Origin: an uncultured Planctomycetales bacterium
GTDB taxonomy: Bacteria; Planctomycetota; Planctomycetia; Isosphaerales; Isosphaeraceae
Direction of reading: 5' to 3'
NCBI GenBank assembly: GCA_937997355.1
Contig: CALKTZ010000639.1
Coordinates: 1 to 22,652 of the forward strand
Length of the DNA: 22,652 bases
The translations under genes and the position numbers were made by a program. The notes under the pieces are model-generated. The model was not told where the DNA came from and ran no database searches. It worked only from the letters and a program-made list of their open reading frames with translations. Shown in pieces: positions 15,499 to 22,652 of the stretch (positions are counted from its first letter, which is position 1; every line of letters begins with the position of its first letter).

Positions 15499-16070
15499 TC
15501 AGAACAGACTCTCGATCGCATCGGCTTCGGCGCGGTGGGCCAGGTCGCCGATCCACCTGGAGGGGGGGACCGCCCTTCCGAGCGTGAGCAACATTTCCGC
15601 GATGCCGATGGCATCCTCCCAGGGGAGATCCTGAGTGAACCCGTTGATCAGCAGGGTCCAGCGGAGCCATCGGCTGAAGGTTTTGGGACACGGCCCAGCA
15701 GCACCTCGTTGATTCGCTCCCAGCGTTCGATGCACGAGTCGTCTTCGAGATCGACGGCGAGCAGGCGGCGGAGATGAGCGTCATTGAGCTGATAGTTCCG
15801 GCAGAGGAGACCGGCCGCCATCCGGAACTGGAGGTCGAGCCTCTGCAACGGATCGTCGAACGTCCCCGAGGCCAGTTGATCGGAAAGCTCGTCGAATTCG
15901 GCGTCGAAGCCGAGCCCGCCGCCGATCGTGAATGAGCCGCCGGGGGTGCGGACCGGATAGAGCCGCAGCCAGGGCTTGGGGAAGGCCCAGGTTTGGCCGT
16001 CGCCGAGGACGACGAGGGTCCCCGCCGAGAATCCCGGGGTGCGCAGGCGACTTTCGTCAAGCGGTTCCAT
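15499..16070 (-). CDS. tail assembly chaperone, -1 frameshift product (GT-like)
   Basis: Predicted 190-residue fusion: 130 residues of the zero frame, then 60 residues from the -1 frame. Slippage at C CCA AAA (15687-15681) replaces the ten-residue tail of the short product with TFSRWLRWTLLINGFTQDLP, then WEDAIGIAEMLLTLGRAVPP, then RWIGDLAHRAEADAIESLF, stopping at 15499. The extension is Trp-rich and helical, with the next gene starting 19 nt after the stop. In lambda-type phages the longer T-domain product bridges tape measure and tube protein, and its ratio to the short form is set by the shift efficiency. I see the frames and the heptamer; production of the fusion is inference. Confidence 0.75.
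15648..16070 (-). CDS. tail assembly chaperone, zero-frame product (G-like)
   Basis: 140 residues from the ATG at 16070. The frame is open further upstream (to 16277), but that part lies over the 112-residue gene, so I chose the start that overlaps its stop by 14 nt; GGAG lies 12 nt upstream. The sequence begins MEPLDESRLRTPGFSAGTLV, then a small beta domain (GQTWAFPKPWLRLYP), then helices (DPLQRLDLQFRMAAGLLCRN, YQLNDAHLRRLLAVDL) and ends KPSADGSAGPC. Tail chaperones of this kind coat the tape measure before the tube forms. The in-frame heptamer near the end and the downstream -1 open frame support the assignment; the overall sequence is not one I can place by name. Confidence 0.72.
   Translation of the reverse strand: MEPLDESRLRTPGFSAGTLVVLGDGQTWAFPKPWLRLYPVRTPGGSFTIGGGLGFDAEFDELSDQLASGTFDDPLQRLDLQFRMAAGLLCRNYQLNDAHLRRLLAVDLEDDSCIERWERINEVLLGRVPKPSADGSAGPC
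15681..15687 (-). promoter_or_regulatory. -1 programmed frameshift heptamer CCCAAAA
   Basis: On the minus strand the codons read GTC CCA AAA CCT, so the heptamer is exactly in X XXY YYZ register. After a one-base slip both tRNAs re-pair (CCC, AAA) and reading continues ACC TTC AGC into the -1 frame. A small AGCC-GAT-GGCT stem starts 5 nt downstream and may stimulate slipping; it is weak. Confidence 0.82.
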
Positions 16071-16395
16071 GGGGCGTGGTGTCTCCGAGATAGCCGAGCG
16101 AGGTACCGTCGGGCTGGTCCGACCAGCGATAACGCTCTTGCCCTTCGAGTGGATGGCCGACCGGGTGGAGCAGGGTGTCGCTCGGATCCTTGGTGATGAA
16201 GAGCCGGCCGCCGGGCTGTCGCCGAATGTAGCCTCGCTCGCCTTGGCTTCGGTCGACGCCCAGCATGGGCTCGGCAATGTTCAATACGGAGTTGATCCGG
16301 TCGATTTGCCGGGTCCCTGCCTTGAGGGCTTCGGGGAGGAGCAGGGCATCGGGAAATGGCGCGGGGTCCGGTCGGTCGGTGCGTGTGTCTTGCAC
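16057..16395 (-). CDS. small tail-block protein between tube and chaperone genes
   Basis: 112 residues, GTG at 16395, only 4 nt after the stop of the tube-like gene, and overlapping the chaperone start by 14 nt, so translation is probably coupled on both sides. It is hydrophilic: QDTRTDRPDPAPFPDALLLP, ALKAGTRQIDRINSVLNIAE, RSQGERGYIRRQPGGRLFIT, then GQERYRWSDQPDGTSLGYLG. The mix of a helix and a short beta hairpin would fit a small minor tail or completion protein. There is no motif I recognise. A protein of unknown role in this slot is common in siphophage tail modules. Confidence 0.65.
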   Translation of the reverse strand: MQDTRTDRPDPAPFPDALLLPEALKAGTRQIDRINSVLNIAEPMLGVDRSQGERGYIRRQPGGRLFITKDPSDTLLHPVGHPLEGQERYRWSDQPDGTSLGYLGDTTPHGTA

Positions 16396-16399
16396 GGGA

Positions 16400-16816
16400 T
16401 CAGGCCCTGGTGAAGCTCAAGGGATTGGTGGTGCCGTCGCTCGAATAGGCCAGAAGGCTCATGGTGGCGGTGCCGAACTGACCGTGGTCTCCCGAGGTAT
16501 CCACGTTTTCGACCACGGCGTTGCTCAGGACGTAGAGGATGTCTCCCCCCGCCTGGCCTTTGGCGTCTTTGTGCGTGGCGGTGAAGTTGGCGGTCGTGCC
16601 GGGGTTGTGCCCCATTACAGACGCCGTATCGGCCGTGGTGACGGTGGCCTTGGGCTTGTTCATCAAGTTCACCACGACGGTCGGAAATCGGTCTCCATCC
16701 GCCGAGTAGGTGGCGAGCGTGCCACCCTGCGAAATGGTGACGCTGCTGACGCGTGTGATTTGGTTCGAACCATGAGCGACGGCGGTCCAGTTCGCCTGGA
16801 TCTTGCTGGCGGGCAT
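16400..16816 (-). CDS. major tail tube-like protein
   Basis: 138 residues, ATG at 16816 with AGGAGA 7-8 nt upstream, the best Shine-Dalgarno of the block, as expected for an abundant structural subunit. It is nearly all beta: NWTAVAHGSNQITRVSSVTI, then GGTLATYSADGDRFPTVVVN, KATVTTADTASVMGH, TANFTATHKDAKG, DILYVLSNAVVENV, and ends STDGTTNPLSFTRA-like. A small beta-barrel opening with a substrate-like 'V..I..V..VTIS.GG....Y..D.D' strand pattern is what tail tube and T6SS/Hcp-like ring proteins show. There is no signal peptide and there are no cysteines. It follows the terminator-like gene and precedes the chaperone, the canonical order in siphophages. The identity is inferred from size, composition, ribosome site and gene order. 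Confidence 0.68.
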   Translation of the reverse strand: MPASKIQANWTAVAHGSNQITRVSSVTISQGGTLATYSADGDRFPTVVVNLMNKPKATVTTADTASVMGHNPGTTANFTATHKDAKGQAGGDILYVLSNAVVENVDTSGDHGQFGTATMSLLAYSSDGTTNPLSFTRA

Positions 16817-16912
16817 TTGCTCGTCTCCTTGTTGTTCTCAGGGGAGATGGATGTAGAACGAAGGGAGTCCGCGTTTTGCGAACGGTGCAACGCGCGGATG
16901 TTGCGTCATTCC

Positions 16913-17398
16913 TCACTCGGTCGTGTCGAACGAGGTCCAGGAATCGACGGCGTAGCGATAGACGAACGTCGCCGAGATACGGCGTTCCGGGGGTTCCGGA
17001 GTAAGCCACTTCAAGGAGAGGAATCGGGTGAACGGCGGCATAGTCAGGCTCGCGAGCGATTGGTCGTTCAGCGCGTTCGACGCGATTGTCACCAGTTGCT
17101 CGGCAGCCTCGTCCCGACTGACTGGCTCGTCATCGCGAACCATGAAGGTCAGGTTCAACCGCCCCGAGACGATCAAGGCACCGGAGTCGGAACCTGGGTT
17201 CGCCCCGCCGTCTCCCAGGGAATCCGAAAAGTCGACCGAATCGGGCTCGATCGAAACGGCGCGGATATCCCCGGCGCGAAGGCTCGGAATTTCCGAGACG
17301 CTCCTCAAATAGACGCCATCGAATTCGCGGGTCGCTTCCAGAATCGAGGCGATCGCGCGTCGGATATCGCGATCGCGGTACAACGATGGTGACGCCAT
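16913..17398 (-). CDS. tail terminator / completion-like protein
   Basis: 161 residues, ATG at 17398; no clear Shine-Dalgarno, and 116 nt follow the giant gene. It starts with a helix (YRDRDIRRAIASILEATREF), continues with strands (AGDIRAVSIEPDSVDF, SGALIVSGRLNLTFMVRDDE), a second helix (RDEAAEQLVTIASNALNDQS) and a final strand pair (PERRISATFVYRYAVDSW). Helix, strands, helix, strands with a closing 'F.YRYAVD' strand is typical of the ring-forming terminator that caps a tail tube and joins it to the head. Its place directly before the tube gene fits. If the particle truly lacks a head, this protein would close the tube end. Assigned from pattern and order, not from a matched family. Confidence 0.6.
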   Translation of the reverse strand: MASPSLYRDRDIRRAIASILEATREFDGVYLRSVSEIPSLRAGDIRAVSIEPDSVDFSDSLGDGGANPGSDSGALIVSGRLNLTFMVRDDEPVSRDEAAEQLVTIASNALNDQSLASLTMPPFTRFLSLKWLTPEPPERRISATFVYRYAVDSWTSFDTTE

Positions 17399-17514
17399 GG
17401 TTGCAGACCATTTTCAAAAAGGGATGTGATGGATCGTCTCGTCGCCGCGTGCCGGGGGGCTCGGGCTTGCGAAGGGGGTTGCCACGACCCCCATTCCTTC
17501 ATCTCGCTCGAAAA
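17399..17514 (-). other. gap between giant gene and terminator-like gene, with hairpin
   Basis: GGGGGT (17474-17479) and ACCCCC (17487-17492) pair around a 7-nt loop in the transcript, 23 nt after the stop of the giant gene. No T-run follows, so it is not a standard terminator; it could trim or stabilise the mRNA. This is one of the largest gaps in the block, and a secondary promoter for the tail genes could sit here, though I cannot point to boxes. Confidence 0.4.
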
Positions 17515-20500
17515 TCAGCGTAGGCGAGATCGTCGGAAGCGGAAGTAGGGCTTCGCCACTCGACCCATGGGGACGTGGGCCGCCGCGAAGGCGCCGGAGC
17601 CGACCAGGGCGGAGAGGGCCGGGTTTGAGTTGCCGAGGTAAGAGGAAAGCCCCATCGCTCCGGAAGCTCCCAGGCCGATCGCCTGGAGTCGGATATCGGT
17701 GATCAACGAGGCGGAACTCGTCAGCCCTTCCAATGGGAAGGTCGGCGCGTCGATGAGCGATATTCCCGAAACCTCCGCATCAGTGAGTGTTCCCATCGCC
17801 GAGCTTGCCGAAGCATTCACGAGGAGAGCCCCGTTGACGGCGATATCGCTCAGGAGCCCGATTGCATCGAGGTTCGAAGAACCGACCAGGGCATCCGTGA
17901 GCGTGCCGGCGTCGTTCGTGATTCCCTCGGCCGCGATCGTTTCGGAAGCGACTTCCACGTCGATGATTCCCCTCGCCGTGCCGAGATCTCCGAGATTGTC
18001 GAGCGGGTCGACCGAGAACGAGCAATCGCCAAATTCAAGGATCGAACCCAGCTCACCGATCGCTTGCAGGGCGGCCCCGTCGAGGATCGCGGCCGTTGCC
18101 GCGACGGCTGTCGGCTGGATGACGCTCGAAGGCAAGGCCGCCGTCGAAGCGATCGAATCGATCAAGTTGGAGGTCGAACCGAGTAAACCGGCCGCCGAGA
18201 GAGGGCTTGCCGCGAGGAAAAGAGGAAGCTGAATGGCAACGGAGGAAAGGTTTGCCGACCCTTGTAACACGCTGGCTGCCGAAGTCGCATTTCGAGCGAT
18301 GACGATGGCGGATGCGAACGGCTCGCCCCGCTTCACATAATCAAAGCCGATGGTCGAAGTCTTGCCGGAGAGACCGATCAGGGGCTCTCCTCGTTTGAAA
18401 TAACCAAGACCGTTTGGATTCATCCGACTCACCGTCGAGATTGTCGATGAGCCCTGGCCGGCCACAGCCTGGAGGCTTCCGGCCATGCTCTGGGTGTCTA
18501 GGCCGAAGGAAGGGGCGCCGAGCGAGCCATTCCCCAAAACCGAGGAAACCCACGTCGTGCGATCCAAGCCGAAGGTGGTCTCGTTTAGGCCCCCGATTCC
18601 CGAGATGGCCGGCGCATCAGCTTGGATACCCATGCTGATGATCGCCGAGCCGGCCTGGCCGTCTCCGGCCAGAGTCGAGAGGTCGGTGCTATGGTCGAAG
18701 GTGAGCACGACGTCGGCCACCGTCGGATCAAGCGCAAATGGAGCCACAGGGACCACGAGACTCACGCTGACGACCTGGCTGGCCGTGACGAACGGCTCAG
18801 CCCCTTTGAAGAAATCGAGATTCGCCGTGATCGACCTGCCCGCGATCGATGCGATCGGCTCCCCGGTCTTGAAATACTGCAAGACGTTGGGATTTGCATA
18901 AAGTTTCGTAAGGACCGGCGAGGCGGAGAGTGAGCCCGAGCCGATTAAACTCGCCGGACTCAGATACGACTCGATATGCAACGAAACAGAGGGAACATCC
19001 TGGGAGGAGGACAAAGGCGAGGTGTCCAGGACCGCATGAATGGCAACCGATGCAATTTCCAGCGTGGCGGCAGAAGAGGGGAGAGTTGCCGCGAAGGAGA
19101 CGTCGGAAGTGCCAAAATGGCTTCCAAGACTTCCCGCGGATCCGGCGGATGTAACGCTGAGGATTTCGTCGGGGAGATCCGCAACCCAATCTTTCCAGGC
19201 CTGTCCGGCCACCGAGACATTCTGAAGGTCTTGCTGGACATTCGCATCTTTGGTGGCGGCCAAGCAAGCCAGGTTGTTGGCCTTGCCGTCCGAGCCGTCG
19301 CCGCGGCCCCATTGCTGGCCGTGCCAGTGGTAGAGCGACCATCCGCCGGCCGCGTAGGCCCAATCTCCGGCGTGCATGAGCTGGAAATGACAGAAGAGAC
19401 TGACACCGCCGGACTGAACCGCTCCGTAATACGCCCGGAGAGTGTTGTACATCTCGGGGTGGTAGGTGAGGTCGTGGATACGCCGACTTCGGTTGGACGA
19501 ACTCGGCGGCAAAAGGTCCTGAAGGCTCCCCTCATAGCAGACAAGCTGCGCATCCGGATAGGCGGCCGCGAGTGCCGCCCTGTGGGTGGGGATGGTGGCT
19601 CCCGGGAGCGCGGTATCTCCCGGGAAGTCGTGCGTCAAATAAAGTTGCCAAAGATCGTGGAGTTGCTCCGAATCGTAGTTGTCGATCGTCGAGGTCAGCG
19701 CGGTGGGGAGGCCGCGATAGGGGGCGATCGCGAAGGCGTCGATCTTGATCGATCTGGCGGCGCAAAAATTGACGAACGAGGCCGCGCCGGAAGGATTTCC
19801 CCATTGCCAGCCGACGACGCGGACCAGATCGTCGCTTCGCCCGGCGGCCCCGAGGACATCGTCGAAGATGTCGTGAACCTGGCCGGCGCGGACGGCACCC
19901 CAATAGGTGCCCCCGATTCGAGGATTTGATTTGTTCCCCTGAATGATGGCGCCGATACTCTGCCCTGTGAAACCGTTGCCGGTATTCCAGATTTCGTTGC
20001 TGTATTCGACCCAGACCTTGAGCCCGGGGGTCAGATAATCGCGAGCCTTTTCGGCAATCGCTCGGGCGCAATCATCGGTTGCCGCGAATGGTACGCAGAT
20101 CCAGGCATCGACCCCCAGCGCGGACGACAACTGAAAGACGTCTTCGAAAGCAACTCCGACCGTGGTGCTGCTCATGCCTACCTGGCTTGACGGATCGAAG
20201 AGCTGGGTGGTAGCCAGCGCATTGGCCGTGTTGGTTCCGAGCGTGACATTGCCATGCCAGAACATCGCGTCGAACGTTGTCGGCGAGGTAACCAGGATCG
20301 GCGAGCCGGCTCCGCTCCCCAGGGATGCGAACGAGACTCCATCCTCGGCCAAAACCTTCGCGGCGGAGCCCGCCGAGAGATTCACGCAATTCTTATAGGT
20401 GACATACTGGCCGGTATAGAAGCCGTGCGGGGCCGACGTCGTGAATGAGACGGCCATCCAGCCCTTGCCGAACGCGTAGTCGGCGACGTTCGCGACCGGG

Positions 20501-22260
20501 TTTGCCTGAGTGATCGTCGCCCATTGGGGCCTGGCGAAGCTATTATTGAAGTCGGTGGCCGGACGGAGATTGTCACGGGTCGCGACCGGGGAGTTGTTGG
20601 TAACGGTCAGGTCCATCGACCGGATGATCCGCGCCCCCGAGACATAGGCCCGGAGCACTTCGTCCACGGGATCGACGAAATCGACGGCGTTTCCAGGGCC
20701 GAAGACGTTGAGGTTGGTCCAATCGGCGCGATCACAAACCGCATAGAGGCCGAGGGTGTAGTCGATCGGATTGGCGGGACGGGTCACCTCGTACACTCGG
20801 GTTCGCCGTCGCCCATCGTCGGGATTCAACGCCAGGTCGGTTCTCTCCGCGATCACGGCGCGATTGTTGGCGAGGTTGCCGCTGGATGTCCGGAGCCGAA
20901 AATTGCTATCGTTGCCGGGCGCGGTCTCGTCCCAGACGATCGTGTAGAAATTCGGATTGTTCGGCATCCAGGGAATCGACGCCGGCGCGACATGCTGCAA
21001 CGAATCGATGCCGTTGTTCGAACTCGCGTCGGGGAGCCGCAATGATAACGAATTACCGGAGAACGCGGTCGGCTTGCCGCTGGCGTCGCGGGCCGTCGCG
21101 GTCTGCCAGAGTCCCGCGGTCTTGACGATGTTTCTCGAGTGCCGATTCACGGTCCAGTAGCTAGGGTCCGCGAGATTCAGCCCCAGCTTCATCGTCGGCG
21201 CGGGGAATGACACATTGTCGAGCCCAACCCCATTGACGACCGGCTCATCGACCGCCAGGCCGGTGAACGTCGCCTGCAAGATGGTATTCGTCGGTGTCGG
21301 GGCGGACGCCCAGGCCTCGGGTGCCGAGTATGTCAGGATATCGGTCGCCGAAATCGGCGTGGGAAGGGCGTACTGCGCGTAGGGGAGCTTGCTGCCGGTT
21401 GTGGTGAAAACCGGATTCGTGAGGGTCGTCGGAGGGCCGCCGTTGATGGAAATCGACGGATTGGTCGCCAGCGTGGTTGTGTAGCTCGGGATGCCCGTCA
21501 CGGGATCGGTGAAAAAGAACGCAATCGTTTTCCCCGACTTGAGGACCCTGGCCGTTGTCTTGATCGGCGCGACGAACGAGAGCGGGTCGGCCGACCAACT
21601 GGCGGATCCGGTTCCGGTCACGGAAAGATTGCGTCCGCCGATCGAATCAACGAGCCCGGAATTGCCGTTCGAGGCGGCGAGGCCATCGGCCCCGTCCAGC
21701 GAGACTCCCCAGGCGAGGCTTTCCGGGCGAAGATCGGTTGGCGAGATTGAACCGTCTCGAAGCGCCTTGACCTCGGAAGCGGTCAATGCGGCGTTGTCCC
21801 ACAAATAGCAATCCTCGACGGAGAAGATCGAGCCCGCGGAATGATTCGCGGAACCGATCTGGAGGGTCGATGTCGCGCCTGCAATCTGCAATTGCGAGGG
21901 GGTGGAGGCAGTCGAGAGCACGACGCCATCGAGGTAGAAAGCCTGCTGGGAGTTCGCCGCGTCCCAGGTCGCGACGAGGTGATAGGCCCGGCCGGGGATA
22001 TAATTGAAGCCGAAACCGTACGAGGCGCTCCCCGTCTGCGCGAAGAGATTGAAGCGAATCGAGGGCATGGACCAGTTCGAGTTCGCCGCGATGGTGAACC
22101 CCTTGCCGTCGCTGCGGCCGAATAACTGGGCCCCGACCACGAGCGGGACGCTCGCGGGGTCCACCTTGATCCGGCACGAGATCGAGATTGGCTTCGACGT
22201 GTTCAACAGTGTGTTGGCCGGACTCGCGAGTACGCACGGGCCACTGATTTTGATGCTCAT
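17515..22260 (-). CDS. giant LamG + glycoside hydrolase-like + repeat protein
   Basis: 1581 residues from the ATG at 22260 (GGAG 10 nt upstream; a TTG at 22269 is less likely). Residues ~25-175 form a concanavalin-A/LamG domain (FGFNYIPGRAYHLVATWDAA, AFYLDGVVLS, DCYLWDNAALTASEVKALRD). Residues ~215-350 look Ig-like. Residues ~355-1000 look like a clan-A TIM barrel: it opens LGLNLADPSYWTVNRHSRNI, has EYSNEIWN with likely acid/base E756, and CYEGS with likely nucleophile E910. From ~1040 the chain is Ser/Ala/Gly-rich with repeats, including two paired (Y/F)(F/V)K-x-x-EP modules (1129/1150 and 1287/1308), and ends in basic FRFRRSRLR. No signal peptide is visible, so export through a normal secretion signal is unlikely. 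Role inferred: binds and cuts a cell-surface polysaccharide. Catalysis is a motif-based inference. Confidence 0.75.
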   Translation of the reverse strand: MSIKISGPCVLASPANTLLNTSKPISISCRIKVDPASVPLVVGAQLFGRSDGKGFTIAANSNWSMPSIRFNLFAQTGSASYGFGFNYIPGRAYHLVATWDAANSQQAFYLDGVVLSTASTPSQLQIAGATSTLQIGSANHSAGSIFSVEDCYLWDNAALTASEVKALRDGSISPTDLRPESLAWGVSLDGADGLAASNGNSGLVDSIGGRNLSVTGTGSASWSADPLSFVAPIKTTARVLKSGKTIAFFFTDPVTGIPSYTTTLATNPSISINGGPPTTLTNPVFTTTGSKLPYAQYALPTPISATDILTYSAPEAWASAPTPTNTILQATFTGLAVDEPVVNGVGLDNVSFPAPTMKLGLNLADPSYWTVNRHSRNIVKTAGLWQTATARDASGKPTAFSGNSLSLRLPDASSNNGIDSLQHVAPASIPWMPNNPNFYTIVWDETAPGNDSNFRLRTSSGNLANNRAVIAERTDLALNPDDGRRRTRVYEVTRPANPIDYTLGLYAVCDRADWTNLNVFGPGNAVDFVDPVDEVLRAYVSGARIIRSMDLTVTNNSPVATRDNLRPATDFNNSFARPQWATITQANPVANVADYAFGKGWMAVSFTTSAPHGFYTGQYVTYKNCVNLSAGSAAKVLAEDGVSFASLGSGAGSPILVTSPTTFDAMFWHGNVTLGTNTANALATTQLFDPSSQVGMSSTTVGVAFEDVFQLSSALGVDAWICVPFAATDDCARAIAEKARDYLTPGLKVWVEYSNEIWNTGNGFTGQSIGAIIQGNKSNPRIGGTYWGAVRAGQVHDIFDDVLGAAGRSDDLVRVVGWQWGNPSGAASFVNFCAARSIKIDAFAIAPYRGLPTALTSTIDNYDSEQLHDLWQLYLTHDFPGDTALPGATIPTHRAALAAAYPDAQLVCYEGSLQDLLPPSSSNRSRRIHDLTYHPEMYNTLRAYYGAVQSGGVSLFCHFQLMHAGDWAYAAGGWSLYHWHGQQWGRGDGSDGKANNLACLAATKDANVQQDLQNVSVAGQAWKDWVADLPDEILSVTSAGSAGSLGSHFGTSDVSFAATLPSSAATLEIASVAIHAVLDTSPLSSSQDVPSVSLHIESYLSPASLIGSGSLSASPVLTKLYANPNVLQYFKTGEPIASIAGRSITANLDFFKGAEPFVTASQVVSVSLVVPVAPFALDPTVADVVLTFDHSTDLSTLAGDGQAGSAIISMGIQADAPAISGIGGLNETTFGLDRTTWVSSVLGNGSLGAPSFGLDTQSMAGSLQAVAGQGSSTISTVSRMNPNGLGYFKRGEPLIGLSGKTSTIGFDYVKRGEPFASAIVIARNATSAASVLQGSANLSSVAIQLPLFLAASPLSAAGLLGSTSNLIDSIASTAALPSSVIQPTAVAATAAILDGAALQAIGELGSILEFGDCSFSVDPLDNLGDLGTARGIIDVEVASETIAAEGITNDAGTLTDALVGSSNLDAIGLLSDIAVNGALLVNASASSAMGTLTDAEVSGISLIDAPTFPLEGLTSSASLITDIRLQAIGLGASGAMGLSSYLGNSNPALSALVGSGAFAAAHVPMGRVAKPYFRFRRSRLR
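18312..18876 (-). repeat. two paired (Y/F)xKxxEP modules in the giant protein
   Basis: YFKTGEP (residue 1129) and FFKGAEP (1150), then YFKRGEP (1287) and YVKRGEP (1308). The motifs are exactly 21 residues apart within each pair, and each pair is led by NPN-(V/G)-L. The pairs are 158 residues apart. The repeat is at protein level; the DNA has diverged. Confidence 0.75.
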
Positions 22261-22265
22261 TTCAA

Positions 22266-22652
22266 TCAATCTCCCTGCGTCGCAGTCGGCAATGCCATGA
22301 GTGAATCAACGCCGTCCGGGCCTGTTGCGTCGGAGATGGCGAGGCTCGTGACCGTGTTCGTTTCTTCTCCGGAACCATTGAAGGCCCGGACACCGATCGA
22401 ATAAATTGCGCCCGGAGCGAGCCCTATGAGGTCCGAGACATAGGCCGTTCGGGCCAGTACGTGCGGCACCGAGGCAGCCGGCGAGGAATAGTCGGGTTGG
22501 GGGCCGACGCCTAGATAGATCCGGAAGCCGTCCGGAAGTCGGCTACGGTTGATTTGGTGATAACCCCACTCGACTCGGATCACCCCAGCCGCACGGGGAA
22601 ACGCGCGGAGTCCACTGGGTGCCGGGGTGCTTCGTGAATCATCAACACCCGA
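22266..22652 (-). CDS. FN3-domain protein, 5' end outside the window
   Basis: The minus-strand frame is open to the right edge, so the start is not in the window; a GTG at 22583 is internal to the domain and not a credible start. The visible 128 residues begin after a Ser/Thr/Pro linker (STPAPSGLRA), then run as one FN3 module: VIRVEWGYHQ, LPDGFRIYLGVGPQPDY, LARTAYVSDLIGLAPGAIYS, IGVRAFNGSGEETNTV. A short tail follows (PDGVDSLMALPTATQGD). Its TGA lies 5 nt before the ATG of the giant gene, so the two are probably co-translated. It may be an additional surface-binding component or the C-terminus of a larger protein upstream. Confidence 0.72.
   Translation of the reverse strand, partial: SGVDDSRSTPAPSGLRAFPRAAGVIRVEWGYHQINRSRLPDGFRIYLGVGPQPDYSSPAASVPHVLARTAYVSDLIGLAPGAIYSIGVRAFNGSGEETNTVTSLAISDATGPDGVDSLMALPTATQGD

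Noticed and set aside
16071..16277. N-terminal extension of the chaperone frame up to 16277
   Set aside because: It lies over the 112-residue gene, is Ser/Pro/Ala-rich and unlike the chaperone body; the ATG at 16070 fits gene packing.
17305..17502. 65-residue minus-strand frame bridging the giant and terminator-like genes
   Set aside because: It overlaps the terminator-like gene in another frame, is Arg/Ser-rich and has no recognisable feature.
18976..19929. 317-residue plus-strand open frame inside the giant gene
   Set aside because: Antisense shadow of the glycoside hydrolase-like region; no ribosome site or motif, and the minus frame carries the NEIWN and YEGS motifs.
8220..22652. Contractile tail, type VI secretion or extracellular contractile injection system
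   Set aside because: I see no sheath, baseplate wedge, ATPase or VgrG-PAAR pattern; the G/GT frameshift and terminator-tube order point to a flexible tail.
1..22652. CRISPR arrays, insertion sequences, integrase or att sites
   Set aside because: No spaced direct repeats, transposase-like frames or paired flanking repeats were found on reading either strand.

Overview
The window is G+C-rich DNA that looks planctomycete, most likely from the Isosphaeraceae or a close relative. The evidence is a PEP-CTERM / choice-of-anchor E-type exported protein, a small protein with the planctomycete-style 'SLEAKLSP' N-terminal motif, and a DUF5009-type acyltransferase. This assignment is by recognition only; no database search was possible.

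Left part (1-8.1 kb) is ordinary-looking chromosome. It holds an anchored exported protein (minus strand, with its sorting signal in the wrong frame) and an M32 carboxypeptidase (plus strand, with an N-terminal deletion and frameshift). These are followed by a membrane acyltransferase (plus), then a minus-strand row: a sigma-70-family factor, a small basic hypothetical protein, a pentapeptide-repeat protein and a small proline-rich protein. Two genes side by side carry frame-disrupting lesions, so this stretch is either decaying or contains sequence errors.

Right part (8.2 kb to the right edge) is one long minus-strand block, read right to left, that I interpret as a siphovirus-like (non-contractile) tail module. 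In transcription order it encodes: an FN3 protein (cut by the window edge); a 1581-residue LamG + glycoside-hydrolase-like + repeat protein; a tail-terminator-like protein; a tail-tube-like protein; a 112-residue protein; a tail assembly chaperone made as G and G-T products through a -1 frameshift at CCCAAAA; a 292-residue protein in the tape-measure position; a 123-residue tail protein; an FN3/Gly-loop protein; a 263-residue fibre-like protein; a 707-residue hub-like protein; a 107-residue protein; a 424-residue protein with an OB-like N-terminus; and a Cys-rich putative zinc protein. A strong rho-independent terminator closes the block at 8090-8124.

No capsid, portal, terminase, integrase, sheath or lysis gene is visible, and no contractile-tail marker. 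The block could be the tail half of a prophage whose head genes lie beyond the right edge, a gene-transfer agent, or a headless flexible (F-type) tailocin-like particle with a glycan-degrading, glycan-binding giant protein. The best-supported novel item is the in-frame slippery heptamer in the chaperone gene. The most distinctive item is the placement and architecture of the giant protein upstream of the tail terminator.
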